Part shown: in pieces, positions 32,348-59,700 of the stretch
Numbering within the stretch: position 1 is the stretch's first letter
Layout of the letters: each line of letters opens with the position of its first letter
Assembly (NCBI GenBank): GCA_026929865.2
Contig: CM049416.1
Span: 9,954,001-10,018,000, forward strand
Source of the DNA: Hyperoplus lanceolatus
Taxonomy: Eukaryota; Chordata; Actinopteri; Uranoscopiformes; Ammodytidae
Length of the DNA stretch: 64,000 nucleotides
Reading direction: 5' to 3'
Notes under the pieces: model-generated
The model's database searches: none
What the model was told of the DNA's origin: nothing
The model's input: only the letters and a program-made list of their open reading frames with translations
Translations under genes and position numbers: made by a program

Positions 32348-34855
32348 GCCATGCTGCTAGGACAGGAATAAATGGAGAGAAAGATAGAGAGAGAGAGAGA
32401 CTAGGATCTTTCCATCCAAAGCCATATGGACACACAGCATGGCAGGGCACCGGTTCCCTCCTCCCAGCGGCTCGGACTCGGCCGCTTTGACAGGCGGAGC
32501 CACTGCAGGGGACGAAGGCTGTTAGGTCTACGGTATATGCGACTCTTAAGCTAAATCAGGGCCCTCCTCGTTTGGTTGGATCACTGTGTGTGTTTGTGTG
32601 TGTGCATGTGTCGCCACATCCATTCGTTTAGGTTTTGCTCACCCACTCGCTGAAAAAAGACTCACTGAACGACACATGGTAACGATCGATTGATTGAATC
32701 GCTCTTTGCTTTTTTGTGTTCCCCCCCCTTTTTTTAAAGATATATTTATATTTCTGAGAGCAATGCATTGTTGGCATATCATTTTATTATCATTTAGCCC
32801 TTGTAAATATTTTAAACACTGAATTATATCGGGTTTTTCATGATGCGCTGAAACTTTTTTGAACTTGCACAATCACCAACCATCCACTTTTTTTCTTTTT
32901 CTTTTTTATGTATTATTGCCAGACATACTGCAAACGACATTTCTCAGAGGGTTTTTTCTCACATAATAACCTTAGGATGCTGCCTTTAGTAAGCCAGTGG
33001 TGAGACCTGTCTACGATGGAGACTAAACGTAGAGAAGGGAATGCTCATAGTTGTGTGTGTTTTTTTTTTAAGTGTCGTAACAGCCAAACTCTCCTAGCTC
33101 TTTGCTGCTAGTACTGCTGCTGCTGTGATCTTGCATTTTTTTTGACCGATTATTATTGGTGTACCGGCATGAACCCTAGCTAATTCAAGGTCCTGCTTTT
33201 GCTGTTTGTTCTCTCCTTCTCTCTGGTCTCCTCTATTGATCAATGATATTTATTAAAAAACCTAAACTTAAAAGGCAGAGAAGTTATCCAGCTAACTTTG
33301 CAAAAACAGATTCTAGCTTTGCATATATTTAGCTGCAAAAAAAAAAATTAGTTGGCGTCTCTGATGGCTACGAATTCCAGTTTGAAAAAAAAGTTAGCTA
33401 GCTGACTCATAGGTCCTTTGCCGCAACTCTTCTCTTCACCGCTCTCCCTAACTAAACCGTTCATAGGTGGCGTTTAAAAGCTTGACCCCGGCTCCACGCT
33501 CACACTTAGGAGGCGCTGTGAGATTAGACAAAACATGTGTGATTTCTGCTGACATCAGATCTGTGGTCTCTTGTTTTTTGATCACCTTGGCCTTAACTCT
33601 TTAATCTCAGACCAGTCGCCTTTCCTTTGCACATCGCCATCCCACCGTCTTTTTTCGCACACACACACAAACACACAAACCCTCCCCCCTTTCACGCACC
33701 AACACATGCGTACGAATGTCAAATATGATTTGTCCGCTACTCCTCTTGTTTTATCGGAGCCACGTCATCGCAATTATTCTTTTTTTAAACCCACAAGAGG
33801 GCCAGAATGTATGCTGAATGGAATGATCATTGACCAGATGTATGTGGTCGATGCCTTTTTGATTCTTTATAGGGACAGATTTTTTTTTTTTCTTTTCTTC
33901 TATGGCTCCTTCTCTTGGTTTGGTTGAATGTGATTGTAATGGCTTCTTGGCCTTTGATATTAGCTGTATGAATTAATGGGTACTGTGCTGAATGCGTCCT
34001 TTAGGTCCTGAGCTTTGAGGGAGGGAGGGAGTTGGGGGGGGAGGGGGGGTTTGGGGCACTACACTAAAAAAAACAACTCTGGGGTGAGTCTGCCTAAAAG
34101 GCCTTTCAGCTTTTGGGATCATGATACCGTGAAAATATTTTGTGGCAGATTGTTGCAGGATATTCCTCCATCGACCGCCACTCATGATAAAACTCTATAT
34201 TCTCCATGGTGGAGTGTTATGTTTTTTGCTTTTTTTCTACCTGTTCTTTCCATTGTACAACAGCATAAGCGTACCTGTGGTTGCCTCAGAATATTAGATG
34301 TGTACCATGCCTTCACGAGCATATATCCGTGCTTCGACTTGAGCTGGCTTTTTATCGCCTCGGCGCGCTGCCTTGCTTTTTGGGGCGACTCACCCCATCC
34401 TGACTGAGTGAGATGTGATTTGCTTCTATAGGCTTATACAATACTGTATATAAGAGTTCACTCTGTGAGTGCACATTTGATAAAGTTTATTTATTTATAT
34501 GTAAGCATTTAATAATAAACAGACAATATATTTAAGACCTTGGCAAGACCTGAAATGTCTGGGGGAGGGGAGGATATGGGGGTGGGGGGGCCGGGTGGGA
34601 CGGGGGCTCAAGTCCACACATACACACTAATTTGCAAAAGTCTTGCCTGTGCTCTTGTCAGGGAGGGAATCTTTTTATTTAAAGGATGCTTCTGTTGTTT
34701 TGGGACTTATTTTGTAAAAATGATCCAGACATCCTTGCATGACGACATTACGGGGGTTTCCAGGTTTGGCCGCACTTGAGTTCACTTGGGTTTACATTTG
34801 AAATGTGCATGTGTATTCATACACAATACTTCAATAAAGTTGTGTAAAGCTTCCT
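32348..34855 (+). terminator. usp15 3' UTR with terminal AATAAA
   Basis: About 2.5 kb without a coding frame follows the stop. AATAAA appears at 34511-34516 and at 34833-34838, the latter followed by a GT-rich region, the usual downstream element. No repeat family is visible, in keeping with a transcribed UTR. End point inferred. Confidence 0.6.
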
Positions 34856-34893
34856 GTGGCTCCAGCTCTGGTTTTCTTCACTGCCAGCCTGTG

Positions 34894-49215
<14,322 letters not shown>

Positions 49216-50025
49216 ACGTGTTACAACACAGACAAGAAACTGTAGGAAAGATGGATGATTTCAGTCTTCCACAGACCTTTTTTTGCTGCAATCAAGACAT
49301 TGTTTTTTTTGTATATTTGCAACAGGAAAAAAAGGGATATGCTATACTAAATCAACTCATTTAGTAGTGGGCATGCTGTAGATGCTCAACGAAGGGAGAA
49401 GAGCCTTTCTTCTTCCTGGACTGAGGTTACGATTTTAACTGTAACAGAGTTATTTCTTGCAAGGTGAAACTAAAAAGACACACACAAAAATATTCTTTGT
49501 TGCTATGTAAGTTATCATGGGTTACCCTGCAGATTACTTGTACATAACGATGCCATGAATTGAAAGGCGCATATACTGCAATCAGGACAGCAGGAAAGTA
49601 CTTTGAAATCATGGCAATGCATGCAGGGAGTCTTAATATAAATGATAATGCCTTCATTTTTGTGTTTTTAGATTTAACATCACGTGTACTCACCAACAAA
49701 TTATGTTTTTAATTGGAATAGTATTTTTATTTTTGAATTAGTATTGTATTAATGCAACAAATAGGGTTTGTCCTGTAGTCGCTGTACAGTTGCGATCATT
49801 GCTTGATTTTAAACAACACCCTTGAAAGGTGTTGAGTTAATCGACTTTAGTGTTATCAGGCTGTACTGTTATCAAGTAATTTTCTAAAACGCGTGCTCAG
49901 TCAATCAGGGGTTTCTATTTATTGAAGATATGACCTGACTGTAAATGAACCCCACGGACAAGCATAATGAGCATAACAAATACCTGCATTTACAATATTT
50001 GTAATAAAACAGGATAACATGTAAA
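49216..50025 (+). terminator. TIF1-gene 3' UTR and polyadenylation signal
   Basis: No coding frame; TTTGTAATAAAACAGG puts AATAAA at 50003-50008. Cleavage probably falls within the next 30 bases. Confidence 0.65.
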
Positions 50026-50142
50026 GCTGAGTGGTTTGTTTTGAAATAGTGGCAACATGCTGCACTGTGGGGGGGAAATCAACTAAACAAATATGTTGTT
50101 TATAGCCCAGTGGAGTGATTTTCAGCCTGTGGTCTTAACCCG

Positions 50143-50156
50143 CCACTAGGGGGCGC
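50143..50156 (+). promoter_or_regulatory. Near-perfect CTCF core motif
   Basis: CCACTAGGGGGCGC fits the CTCF core CCASYAGRKGGCR at every position. It lies between the TIF1-gene poly(A) signal and the fbln1 start. The flanks (CAGTGGAGTGATTTTCAGCC before, GAGAGGATTAATGG after) resemble an old hAT-type repeat, so the site may be transposon-borne. Binding is inferred. Confidence 0.6.
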
Positions 50157-50479
50157 GATATTAATTCGAGGGGTTATGAGAGGATTAATGGAAAATGTAA
50201 GATAATACAACTTTACTTCCCTTTACCTCTTTGCTTTTACTACATCTTCAAACATTTAAAAAAAACTGTATTTTTCAAAAGCTAAAGTAATGAAATTAGA
50301 CATATTTTAAAACATATTTAAGGTTCAATTGGCTATATAATAATATTTTACTTGAGATTAGCTTTAATAAAATATTTCACTTTAATATTAATTTATGTAT
50401 TAAAAGGTTTTTATTAGTAGCCTAGTAATAGGGGGAGGTATCTCGTAGGCCTATTTGTAACCTACTAGCTTGTTTTCAC

Positions 50480-50794
50480 AACTTGTAGGCTACCCTACGT
50501 GCGCCTCAGCGTCAGCTCCGTGTCGCATGAAATAGATCCAATCATCGGCCGTGTTTTTACTACTCAGCCCCCCAGACAGACGGTTAAAGCTCTTTTATGT
50601 ACGGTCTATGGTTAAACCCCGCTCCCTCCTCCCCGCCCTCACCGCCCCTAACTCTCCTAACCTCACCACTAGTTTGAGGTGCGTGTCGCCTCTCCTGTTG
50701 TTGCTGTGACTGACATGTTCTCCTTCTTTCCACGGGACGCGCTTCACAGGAGACGCACGCACCGTCCCGATACGCCGTATTTTATTAGCGTATT
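50480..50794 (+). promoter_or_regulatory. fbln1 presumptive promoter and 5' leader
   Basis: GC and CpG content rises here, with C-rich runs (CCCGCTCCCTCCTCCCCGCC, near 50619-50638) that could bind Sp1-type factors. No clear TATA box. Confidence 0.4.
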
Positions 50795-53700
50795 ATGTTG
50801 AATTTCGGAGGGGGGAAATATTTCAAACTGAGTGCGATGGCACAGTGGACACTACTTTTGTTTTCTTTGTACGGAGTTCTGCACGGACAGGGTAAGAAGA
50901 ACACTGCTCAAGTTTGCCATTGAGATGCAGAGTTTGAAAGCATTTTGTGCCTGTGTGTTAGGGGTTTAAATAACTTTTTTTATACACGTATTTATTATAA
51001 TGAGCATTACAGGCTACTAGAAAATCTGTAGATGTTCAACTATAGTCTCTTCCATAAAGTGTCATTCTATCTTCGAATGTGAGTCCTTTTTAATTAAATC
51101 TGACCTATGAGTCACTGGCACTGAGGGACTGCCTTGCCTTTTATGCCTTTTTCCTTTTTTTCCTTCTTTTTTTCATCTACTGGTGATGTATACCTCCGCT
51201 GCACTATTTCTAATCCTGATGCCATCATCCTGACACTGCAGAGGTCCATCCACCTACTGTAAAAGAGTGCTGTCATGATGGGAGGGATTGGGCCCTGGAA
51301 GGAGAAGGACAAGACTGTACACTTCTCCCTCTCATCTCCCATTCCCACACCTGCAGGTAAGCAACAACACCTGGTTTTCTCAAACCACCTTTGTCATCTG
51401 ACTGTAGGGTTTCATAATGGGGCCAGGGGACCAGGAAAAGGTTGAGAGAGAGGGACTGACATGGGAGTTTGTGGAATGCATCTGCACTGTGATTTTCCCA
51501 TCACTTCAGTGGCATTATTTATAGTATTGTAACGTAAACGTAAAAGGGTATAGTGATTAACCGGGGGGGATACAAATATAATGTACATCGTTTTTTCAAT
51601 GGAAAAACTGGAGTTTGTTTGCAATGGCATTTTTTAAAAGCAGGGAACACACTCCCCCCTGAGGGTTGCAAGCCCCAAATCATCTCCACAGCCTTTGACC
51701 AGCTACAGGGGCGGGTGTCCATGTAGTAACTACATGGTGAGAGCAGGCGTTAAGTGCCCCCCTGGAGCATTTTTTACACTAAAGGGCCCTGTTTGACAAC
51801 ACAGAACACAGAGGTGGTGACTGATGACATAGAGGAACACCTGGTCCACACATGGAGGTCAACGAAGGGAGCATTTGCCAAGGAAACACAGCTTGAGAGA
51901 GAGGGGGATATTGGATAGAGATTTTTTTTCAAATTCATTGCCAAATAAAGCATTTTTAATAATGGAAAGAAAAAGAACAGTCTCAAAGTAGCTTCTTACA
52001 ATGTTTTTAGGTAGGTTACTTGCTGTGGCAAGTTAAGATATGCAAAGTATTACAACATATAATCCGCTTATAGTCTTCTGATCCACTGTATCCATGCCCG
52101 GATCTACCATTCAGGACACCGTAATCTTTTTAGGTTTTGTTTAATTTATTATGTGTGAAAAGAAGAAAGACTTGACAGCACAGTGAATTTTCTATTAATT
52201 TATCGTCTATTTTTTACTTAAACGTTAGTTAAGATGAAGGAATAATACTTTGGAATCCTCAATTTTTTTAAAGGTTGTCAAGGAAGGTAAAGTAATAGCA
52301 GCAGTAGGGTACATGTTGCTTGAAGTGACACATGATGTCAGCCTGTCTTATAGGCATCAGTTTACCGATATTATACAAACTTGTCAAGGTAGTGTGCTGA
52401 ACGCAGGCCATTTCTGACCTAAGTATTTGAATAATCCTGGCTAAGGCCTTTACTGTATCTGATAGCCTAAATAATAAATAGTGGGAATTTCTTCAGCAAA
52501 TTTGTATTTTGTTTTTCAGGATAGCTCAGGAGCAGTGCTGTGGCGCGGCTGAGGAAGACACTTTATGTGACAATGGCATCAAGATGGCCCGGGGACAAGG
52601 GGCCTGCGAAAGGCCCTTCTTCCAAGGACAACCTTGGGAAACCAAAATATCTAAGGTTGGCTTTTCTTTCTTTTGCGAATATCTGATTTAACCTTTACAC
52701 AACTCCTCATTCTTACATAGTCAACATACTTTGTAAACAGTACATTTGAGATAAGATTCCCTCTCTTCTTTCACTTTTTTCAACTCTCTCTATTCCACCC
52801 TTGTGTTAGACGTGCTGCGACTGCTGCATGCTCGGCCTGATGGAAGTCAGCCGGGGCGCGGGCTGCGAGCTCCAGGGTTTGTTGCTAGGGAGACTGTGTA
52901 CGCACACAGCTAAGGCCTGCTGCAGCAAAAACAAAACCGTTGAGGAGAGAGAGCCCAGTGATAAAGGTGAAAGAGGAGCAAACTGTCTTGTCCTTTCATT
53001 CCACTGTGTGTTGATTAGCTCCACTCATTCTGTCTTATCATAGATAGAAGTCAAAACAATCAATGTGCTCGGCCTTTTGCACACTTAAGCTGCCAAAGGA
53101 CGTACCACTTTTTTATAAGGTTAAAGGTTTTTAAGTCATAACCAATTTTTTTTTAATCTTTAATGAAGTTTTGAGGTGCTTTAAAGATCAATCATAAGCC
53201 ATTCACAAGAACACATTTGTAGACCTTTTATTCTGGACCAAGATAACAATTATAACTCCAAACTGAATGTCTTACTAGAAAGTAATAAAATATAAGTTCC
53301 CTTGTACTGGGATGAACAACAGTACAACAATCTGTTCTTATGTGGAGTAAGTGTACCAATTTTAGTATTGTACTCCTAAAACTTTGGCGGACACAGCTAT
53401 TTTTATTTTACTCCTTTGTGTACTTTGTCGAAACCGGGATTCCTCCACTACCCACAATGCAATGCAACCGCTGAAGGTTTAGTGGAAGATTTATGAGTGC
53501 TATGATAGTCATAGCTAAAGTAGCCTCAAGTTGCTATCCTTAAACTAAGCTGATAGAGGAGGCTACAGATGTCTGGTGAACTTACTTATATTGTGCTTCA
53601 CACGACTAGATTTTTCATTTCATTTTCAAACTTGTAATCATCATCAGACCCTGACTCAAGTGACATCACTTGAAAGGCAACATATCAGATTTTGCACAGT

Positions 53701-56700
53701 TTCCTCTCTTACCTCCAAAAGGCAACTTTTCACTTTTGCAGTAGTGCTCCCCAAGCTTATTAGTGGTGTATTAAAATGAAATAAAGCCACAAGTTACTCT
53801 TTACAGGCAATCTATTAAGGGGACATTATTTTAGAAAGTGGTACCTATGCTTTTTTATTAGCGCTTGGAGCAAAGCCTTGACGCTTACTGAGACTTATTT
53901 GAGCTGAAAGAGTGTTTTCAAAAGAAGTGAGTGCATCCCATCAAAAGCCAGAAGCGTTACTATAGGAGCAGGGAGAGCAGCCCTGTTTCCATAAAAAGCT
54001 GGATACATGGCCTTGGTGAGGTGGCGGCTGTGGAGCAGATTGCTGCCAGACACAGACAGACGAGGTCACGGGGACATTCGCTAGGGCTAGGCTAATCTGC
54101 AGACACCTCGCCAAATGGTTACGGGGGGGGGGGGGGGGGGGGAGCAGCTGGTGTTGTGGCGTGTAGCTTTTGTCACCTAGGCTAACTGGCTTCAGGTGAA
54201 AAACACAAGCGCGTGGGAAGGGCCAAGCTGCAAAAACACTGGGTTTGGGTTAATGGTGAAGAGAGAGCAAATCAGTATTTTCCTCAAGTGGCTTACCAAC
54301 ACCTAGAGTGATGCGAGCATGCCAATGGGAAAAACTACAGAGATGAAGTTGTTTTGTTTCTTTGCAGTAAAATCAATTTGTTTTATATGTTTAATTAATG
54401 AGGCTTTTTTTCTTCAGTGACGGCCATGCCTCCAGAGAAATTGAACGCCTGTGAAGGTTTGGCCCCTTCATTTCTTAATTCCACTTCCTTTGTTGTAATA
54501 AGAACTGTAAGAGGCCAAAGCACCAGCCTTTTGCTCAAATGATTCACTGCAATATAGGATAGAAGCTGTATGTAGGCACTGCAATGGCTGCTCCTTGACG
54601 TTTCCCTCTGCAATTTTTCAGACTCCATATGCTCCCAGTTGTGTGTCGGCAATGGCACATGTGCGTGCCGTCATGGTTATCAGCTGCAAAAGGATGGAGT
54701 GAATTGTGAGGGTAAGTAAATGAAAGTAAATAAGTGACTAAATCCCATTTAAATACAAGGGTTTTCAACTTTTTTTTAAAAAGATATTTTTGGCATTTTT
54801 ATGCTTTTATTGATAGTGTAGAGAAAGAGTTGACATGGGGCAGAGAAGGGAGAGACATGCAGAGAACGACCGCGGGCTGGAATCAAACCCAGGTCCGCTG
54901 CTGGCCAAGGCCCATGGGGGGGGGGGGCGCCCTACCAACTGAGCTAAGGGCGCCCCCTAGGTTTTCAACCCTTTTAAGTGGCATGTCTCTAGGCATGGCT
55001 GTGTGTATTTCAGTACTGCCTTGAGATGTGGTCCAGACCTTCATGTACCCCTTTGGGGATAAATTGTAATCACTTACTTATCCCTTCATTTTTCATCTAA
55101 TGCCTTCAACAGCAGGTCAATGTCTAACTTTCCTAATATTCGGGTTTATGACCAAACACTAATAACATTCCCATAAACCCCAGCCAAAATGTTTAGCATT
55201 AATTGCTAAATTTGAACATGCTTATTGCTTACAGACTAAATTGAGATGTTTAACATTGTATTATGGGTGCAAAACATTAGCATGTGATGTTAGCATTGCC
55301 ACTGCGAGCATGCTGGCATAAGCATTCAGCTCAAAGCACTGCCTTGCCTAGATACTTCCTCACAGACTACAGACTCTTAGTCCAGTATCTTTTGATCATG
55401 TTTTCCTGTTTTATCTATATTGTATTGATATAACAATAGATGCCCTGCCTGGATCGATGGGAAATAACTTTTTCCAGTCGCCTACATTTTAAATGCTAAC
55501 AACTCGAAACCTTAATTTTGAGTGGGTGTCTTTCTTCTCAGATGTTAACGAGTGTCTGACTGGCAGTCACAACTGCCTCACTGGCCAAGTTTGCATTAAC
55601 ACAGACGGGTCCTTCCGCTGTCAGAGGGAAACCAGCTGTGGCACCGGGTATGAACTCAAAGACGACAACAGCTGCAAAGGTAAATAGATCAAGAAGTTCT
55701 CTGTAGAAATCACATTATCAATGCACTGTATATTTATGCTTTGGTTATTTTTTCCCTCCTCGCCTGTTCCAGATATAGATGAGTGTGCGTTGGGGAGCCA
55801 CAACTGTGGACCGGACTTTGTTTGCACCAACACAGTGGGCTCGTTCCGCTGCCGCCCAAAGGAGAAGTGCTCGGCCGGTTACATACAGGACGCCGGCGGC
55901 AGCTGTATCGGTGAGTTTAGCGTCACATTGAAGTGAAAAAGCGTTCCACAGGGTAAAAAGGTGAGCCAGCTTGCTCTATATGTTTCTCTATTAGATATAA
56001 ATGAGTGTGTGGTCAACACCACTCCGTGCCAGCCTGGTCAGACTTGCATCAACACAGTGGGCGCCTTCTATTGTCGCAGGAACACAGTCACCTGTGGGCG
56101 AGGCTATCACCTAAACGAGGAAGGCACACACTGCGAAGGTAGACACGCAATGAAATGCAGCATTGTGTTTTTCACCTCAATTTCCCCCTTTCCACACTAA
56201 ATACATTCTGTTTATCTTCCTCACTTCACAGATGTGGATGAGTGTCGAGTAGGTAATGTGTGTGACGGCCACGGTTGTGTTAACGTGCTGGGCTCGTACC
56301 GCTGTGAATGCAAGACTGGTTTCCTCTTCAACACCATCACCAGACTGTGTGAAGGTACAGTACAAACTCACCCGCATCTGTTTGTATATCAATCTCTGTA
56401 TTTTGTGCACATCTGCACTCATTTTTGGTCCGTCAATTTAAATGAGTAGAGGAGGAAGAAGTTTCACAAAGCAACTGGAAAGGTTTTTTTTTTAGAAAGC
56501 AACCATGGTATTTTATCTCGTAGTGCTAATGGATAGATTAGAACAGCTTTGGGATGAGTGGTAAGGTCCAACTCAACAAATGTCTGTCCCCTGCATTCTT
56601 TAGATATCAACGAGTGCAGGCATTATCCCGGTCGACTCTGCGCCCACAAGTGTGAGAACACAGAGGGGTCCTACCAGTGCAGCTGCACCATGGGCTTCAA

Positions 56701-59700
56701 ACTGTCCAACGACGGCAGGAACTGTGAAGGTAGAATCACACTTAGTCTCATTACTACTCATGTTATTAGGGCTATATGATACTGTGTTTAGGAAATACAT
56801 CCGAATAAACGTTGACTCCTACAGAAACTTGCTGTATCGTGTTTTTACAGACGTCAACGAGTGTGAAGTCAAACCATGCAGCCAGGAGTGTGCCAATGTT
56901 TATGGCTCCTACCAGTGCTACTGTCGCCGCGGTTACCAGCTGAGTGACATCGATGGGATAACATGTGAAGGTGATGTTGGACCCGCGCAGTGCTAACTGG
57001 TGTAGCAAATCCACTTGGGAGCATGATCACTTAGTCACTCAAACATCGCTCACTAATACTCTATGCTGTCTTCAGATATCGATGAGTGCGCCCTTCCCAC
57101 CGGAGGTCATGTGTGTTCCTACCGCTGCGCCAATGCCCCGGGAAGTTTTTACTGTACCTGCCCACCCACAGGCTACACACTCTCCAGCAATGGACGCATG
57201 TGCCAAGGTCAGTTGACAAAATGTTTTTCCTGTTTTGGCGCCTATATGCCGTTAACTAATATTGTAAGTAACATTTTTTTTTTCTTTTGAATGAATGGTC
57301 CAACCTTTGCTTCTCCAACTGTGTTGATGAACAGACATTGATGAATGCGCACTAGGGAGCCATACCTGCTCTGTCTCCGAAAGCTGCTTCAACATCCAGG
57401 GAGGATTTCGCTGTCTGTCCTTCGCATGTCCTTCGAACTTCCAGCAAGCTTCCCGGGGGTGAGAGCTGATGGTTTACTTGGTTATGTGACAAGCTGTTGA
57501 AACGTTAGAGGTTTTGATTGTGTTCAGCGGAACCTGATGCATCTCACTTGTCTGTAGTTTATACCCAAGACTCCGTGCAGTCTTCTCACAGTCCTTTCCC
57601 TTTTTTGACTTGGGATGTGGATTTGATTGGTTTTGGTCTGCCGTTGACATTTCCCCCCCAGTGTCTGGTCACAAACACCTCTCTTATATGCCATGTCGTA
57701 CCCGTATCTTTTTCTGTGCGATTTGGCCTTTCGTCACACGCAAACATCACAACTGGACACTTAAACCAGAGAGTTTTGAAACTCTGGCCAAAAGGGAGAT
57801 TTTTGGAAAAGTCTGTATTTGTGGGCACAGGGAAACCAGAGGTTATTGAGAAACCCTACTGTCCATTGTTATTTATATCTACTTCCATCTATCCCACCAC
57901 CACCCCTCTTTTTTTTTACCACCCATGTATGCAGACGCTTCTGCCCTCCACCCAATGAGCATTTCATTTTCTCCCCTTCCAGCCATTGCGAGCGCGTAAC
58001 TTGCGAGTTCACGCCGGATCCTGCGTTGTGTTTCTCGCTCCCGCTGAGAATCTCCTTCTACAACGTCAGCTTCCCCTCCAACACGCCCGTCCCCGCTGAC
58101 GTGTTCCGGATGGGTCCCACCAATTCTGTGGCGGGCGACAGAATGCTGCTCAACATAGTGTCGGGAGACGAGGAGGGATACTTCTTTGTGCGCCATCAGG
58201 CTCACGGAGGAGAGATCGCACTGCACCGCGCCTTGTCCCAGCCCCGGGACTTCTTTCTGACGGTGGAGATGAGGCTGATTCGCTACGGGAAGGCACATCT
58301 GTACATGGCAAAGATTGCTGTGTTCGTCACACAGGAGCAGTCCGTCCGGCCCTCAAGAACATTTCCATATTAGAAATTGAAAGGAATAGTTTGGAGTGTT
58401 GGAAGTCGGTACCTATTTTTTACTCGCCACTTATGTATTAGGCTGTATTAGTTTTCATTTTCATCCATTCTTTTACTTTATACCCTCAGTTCCTGCTCTC
58501 CATCTACCCTTTCATGCAGTTAATAAAGGGAAGCTTTTTTTCTGTCGAATGGAAAAAGATAAATCAGCCCATCAGGATTATGTCTTCCATTATGTTACAT
58601 TGAATTTCAATGTTTATTATTATTAGGTGAAAAAAATTATATTTTTTTTTAAAGCTAAATAAAGCGTTTTCTTATTTCTCAACATTTTCAACTTTCACAT
58701 ATCCCAGCTCATCATGCCATTCAGAATATATCAAATAGAGACTGCTCCATTGCTAACTATTCAACTCTAATTGGAAAGCAAGAGCCTGAATATTTTATAT
58801 GATGAAAATAATGGATATATATATATGGATACAAATAGTTCAACAAAAATACCTGTATTAGCTTTCTTTTTCTGAGAGTTTAAAGCTACATCTGGTAGCT
58901 AGTTAGCTTATTTTAGCACAATGAATGTAAACCTAACAGCTGTCCTACCATTGTCGTGTATATTCTCTGTGAAGTCATTGGGCCTATAGCGAAGAAATAC
59001 GACATGTAACCCTGTGGGAGGAGATATCAAGTTAGGGAGATTTAGGTGCCGGTGGTACAGATTTGATAACCTTTGGCAAAGCAAAGCTCACTGCATCAAA
59101 CCTTTATGCTAAGATAAGCTAACTGGCTGTTGTTTAATCATATCTAGCGCAGAGATATGTGGAGGCGCTGATTTTTTTAGTTTTTATTTAACTCTCAGCA
59201 AGTGAGTTGATAAGCATATTTCCATCCCCAAAAAGTCCATACTATTCATTTAATACACTATACTGTAAATTATTTGTTATCTAAAGCAAAAGCCCAGTTT
59301 CCAGTTGAATGGGATTTGATAATGTGCTGTAGCCTTGGAGATGCATTTGATTCCTTATTTTGTTATTTATACTGGCATGGAATGTAGCAGTAGATATTAA
59401 GAATATTTAGGACATTGTACCACTAGATGGAGCTCATCCACTGTTAGATGGTTCATGTGCATTAATATGCATTTATGGCAGCTCACTCTCTCATGTCTGG
59501 CAGCTGCCCTTCATGTGTATTTTCTATGTGTTTTGAATTAAAAAGTAATGGATAAAAATAGCTTTTCACTCTTTTATACCACTGCACACACACACACGCA
59601 CAACCACGTGCGCGCGCACGCTCACACACACGGGCAATGGTCCCTGTGACTACTCTTGTGCTTCCCCCACTGTGGTCTTCTTCTAATGCTGAAACCAAAT

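Noticed and set aside
59419-59433. CTCF-like CCACTAGATGGAGCT
   Set aside because: Mismatch at a key C of the core; left as too weak.
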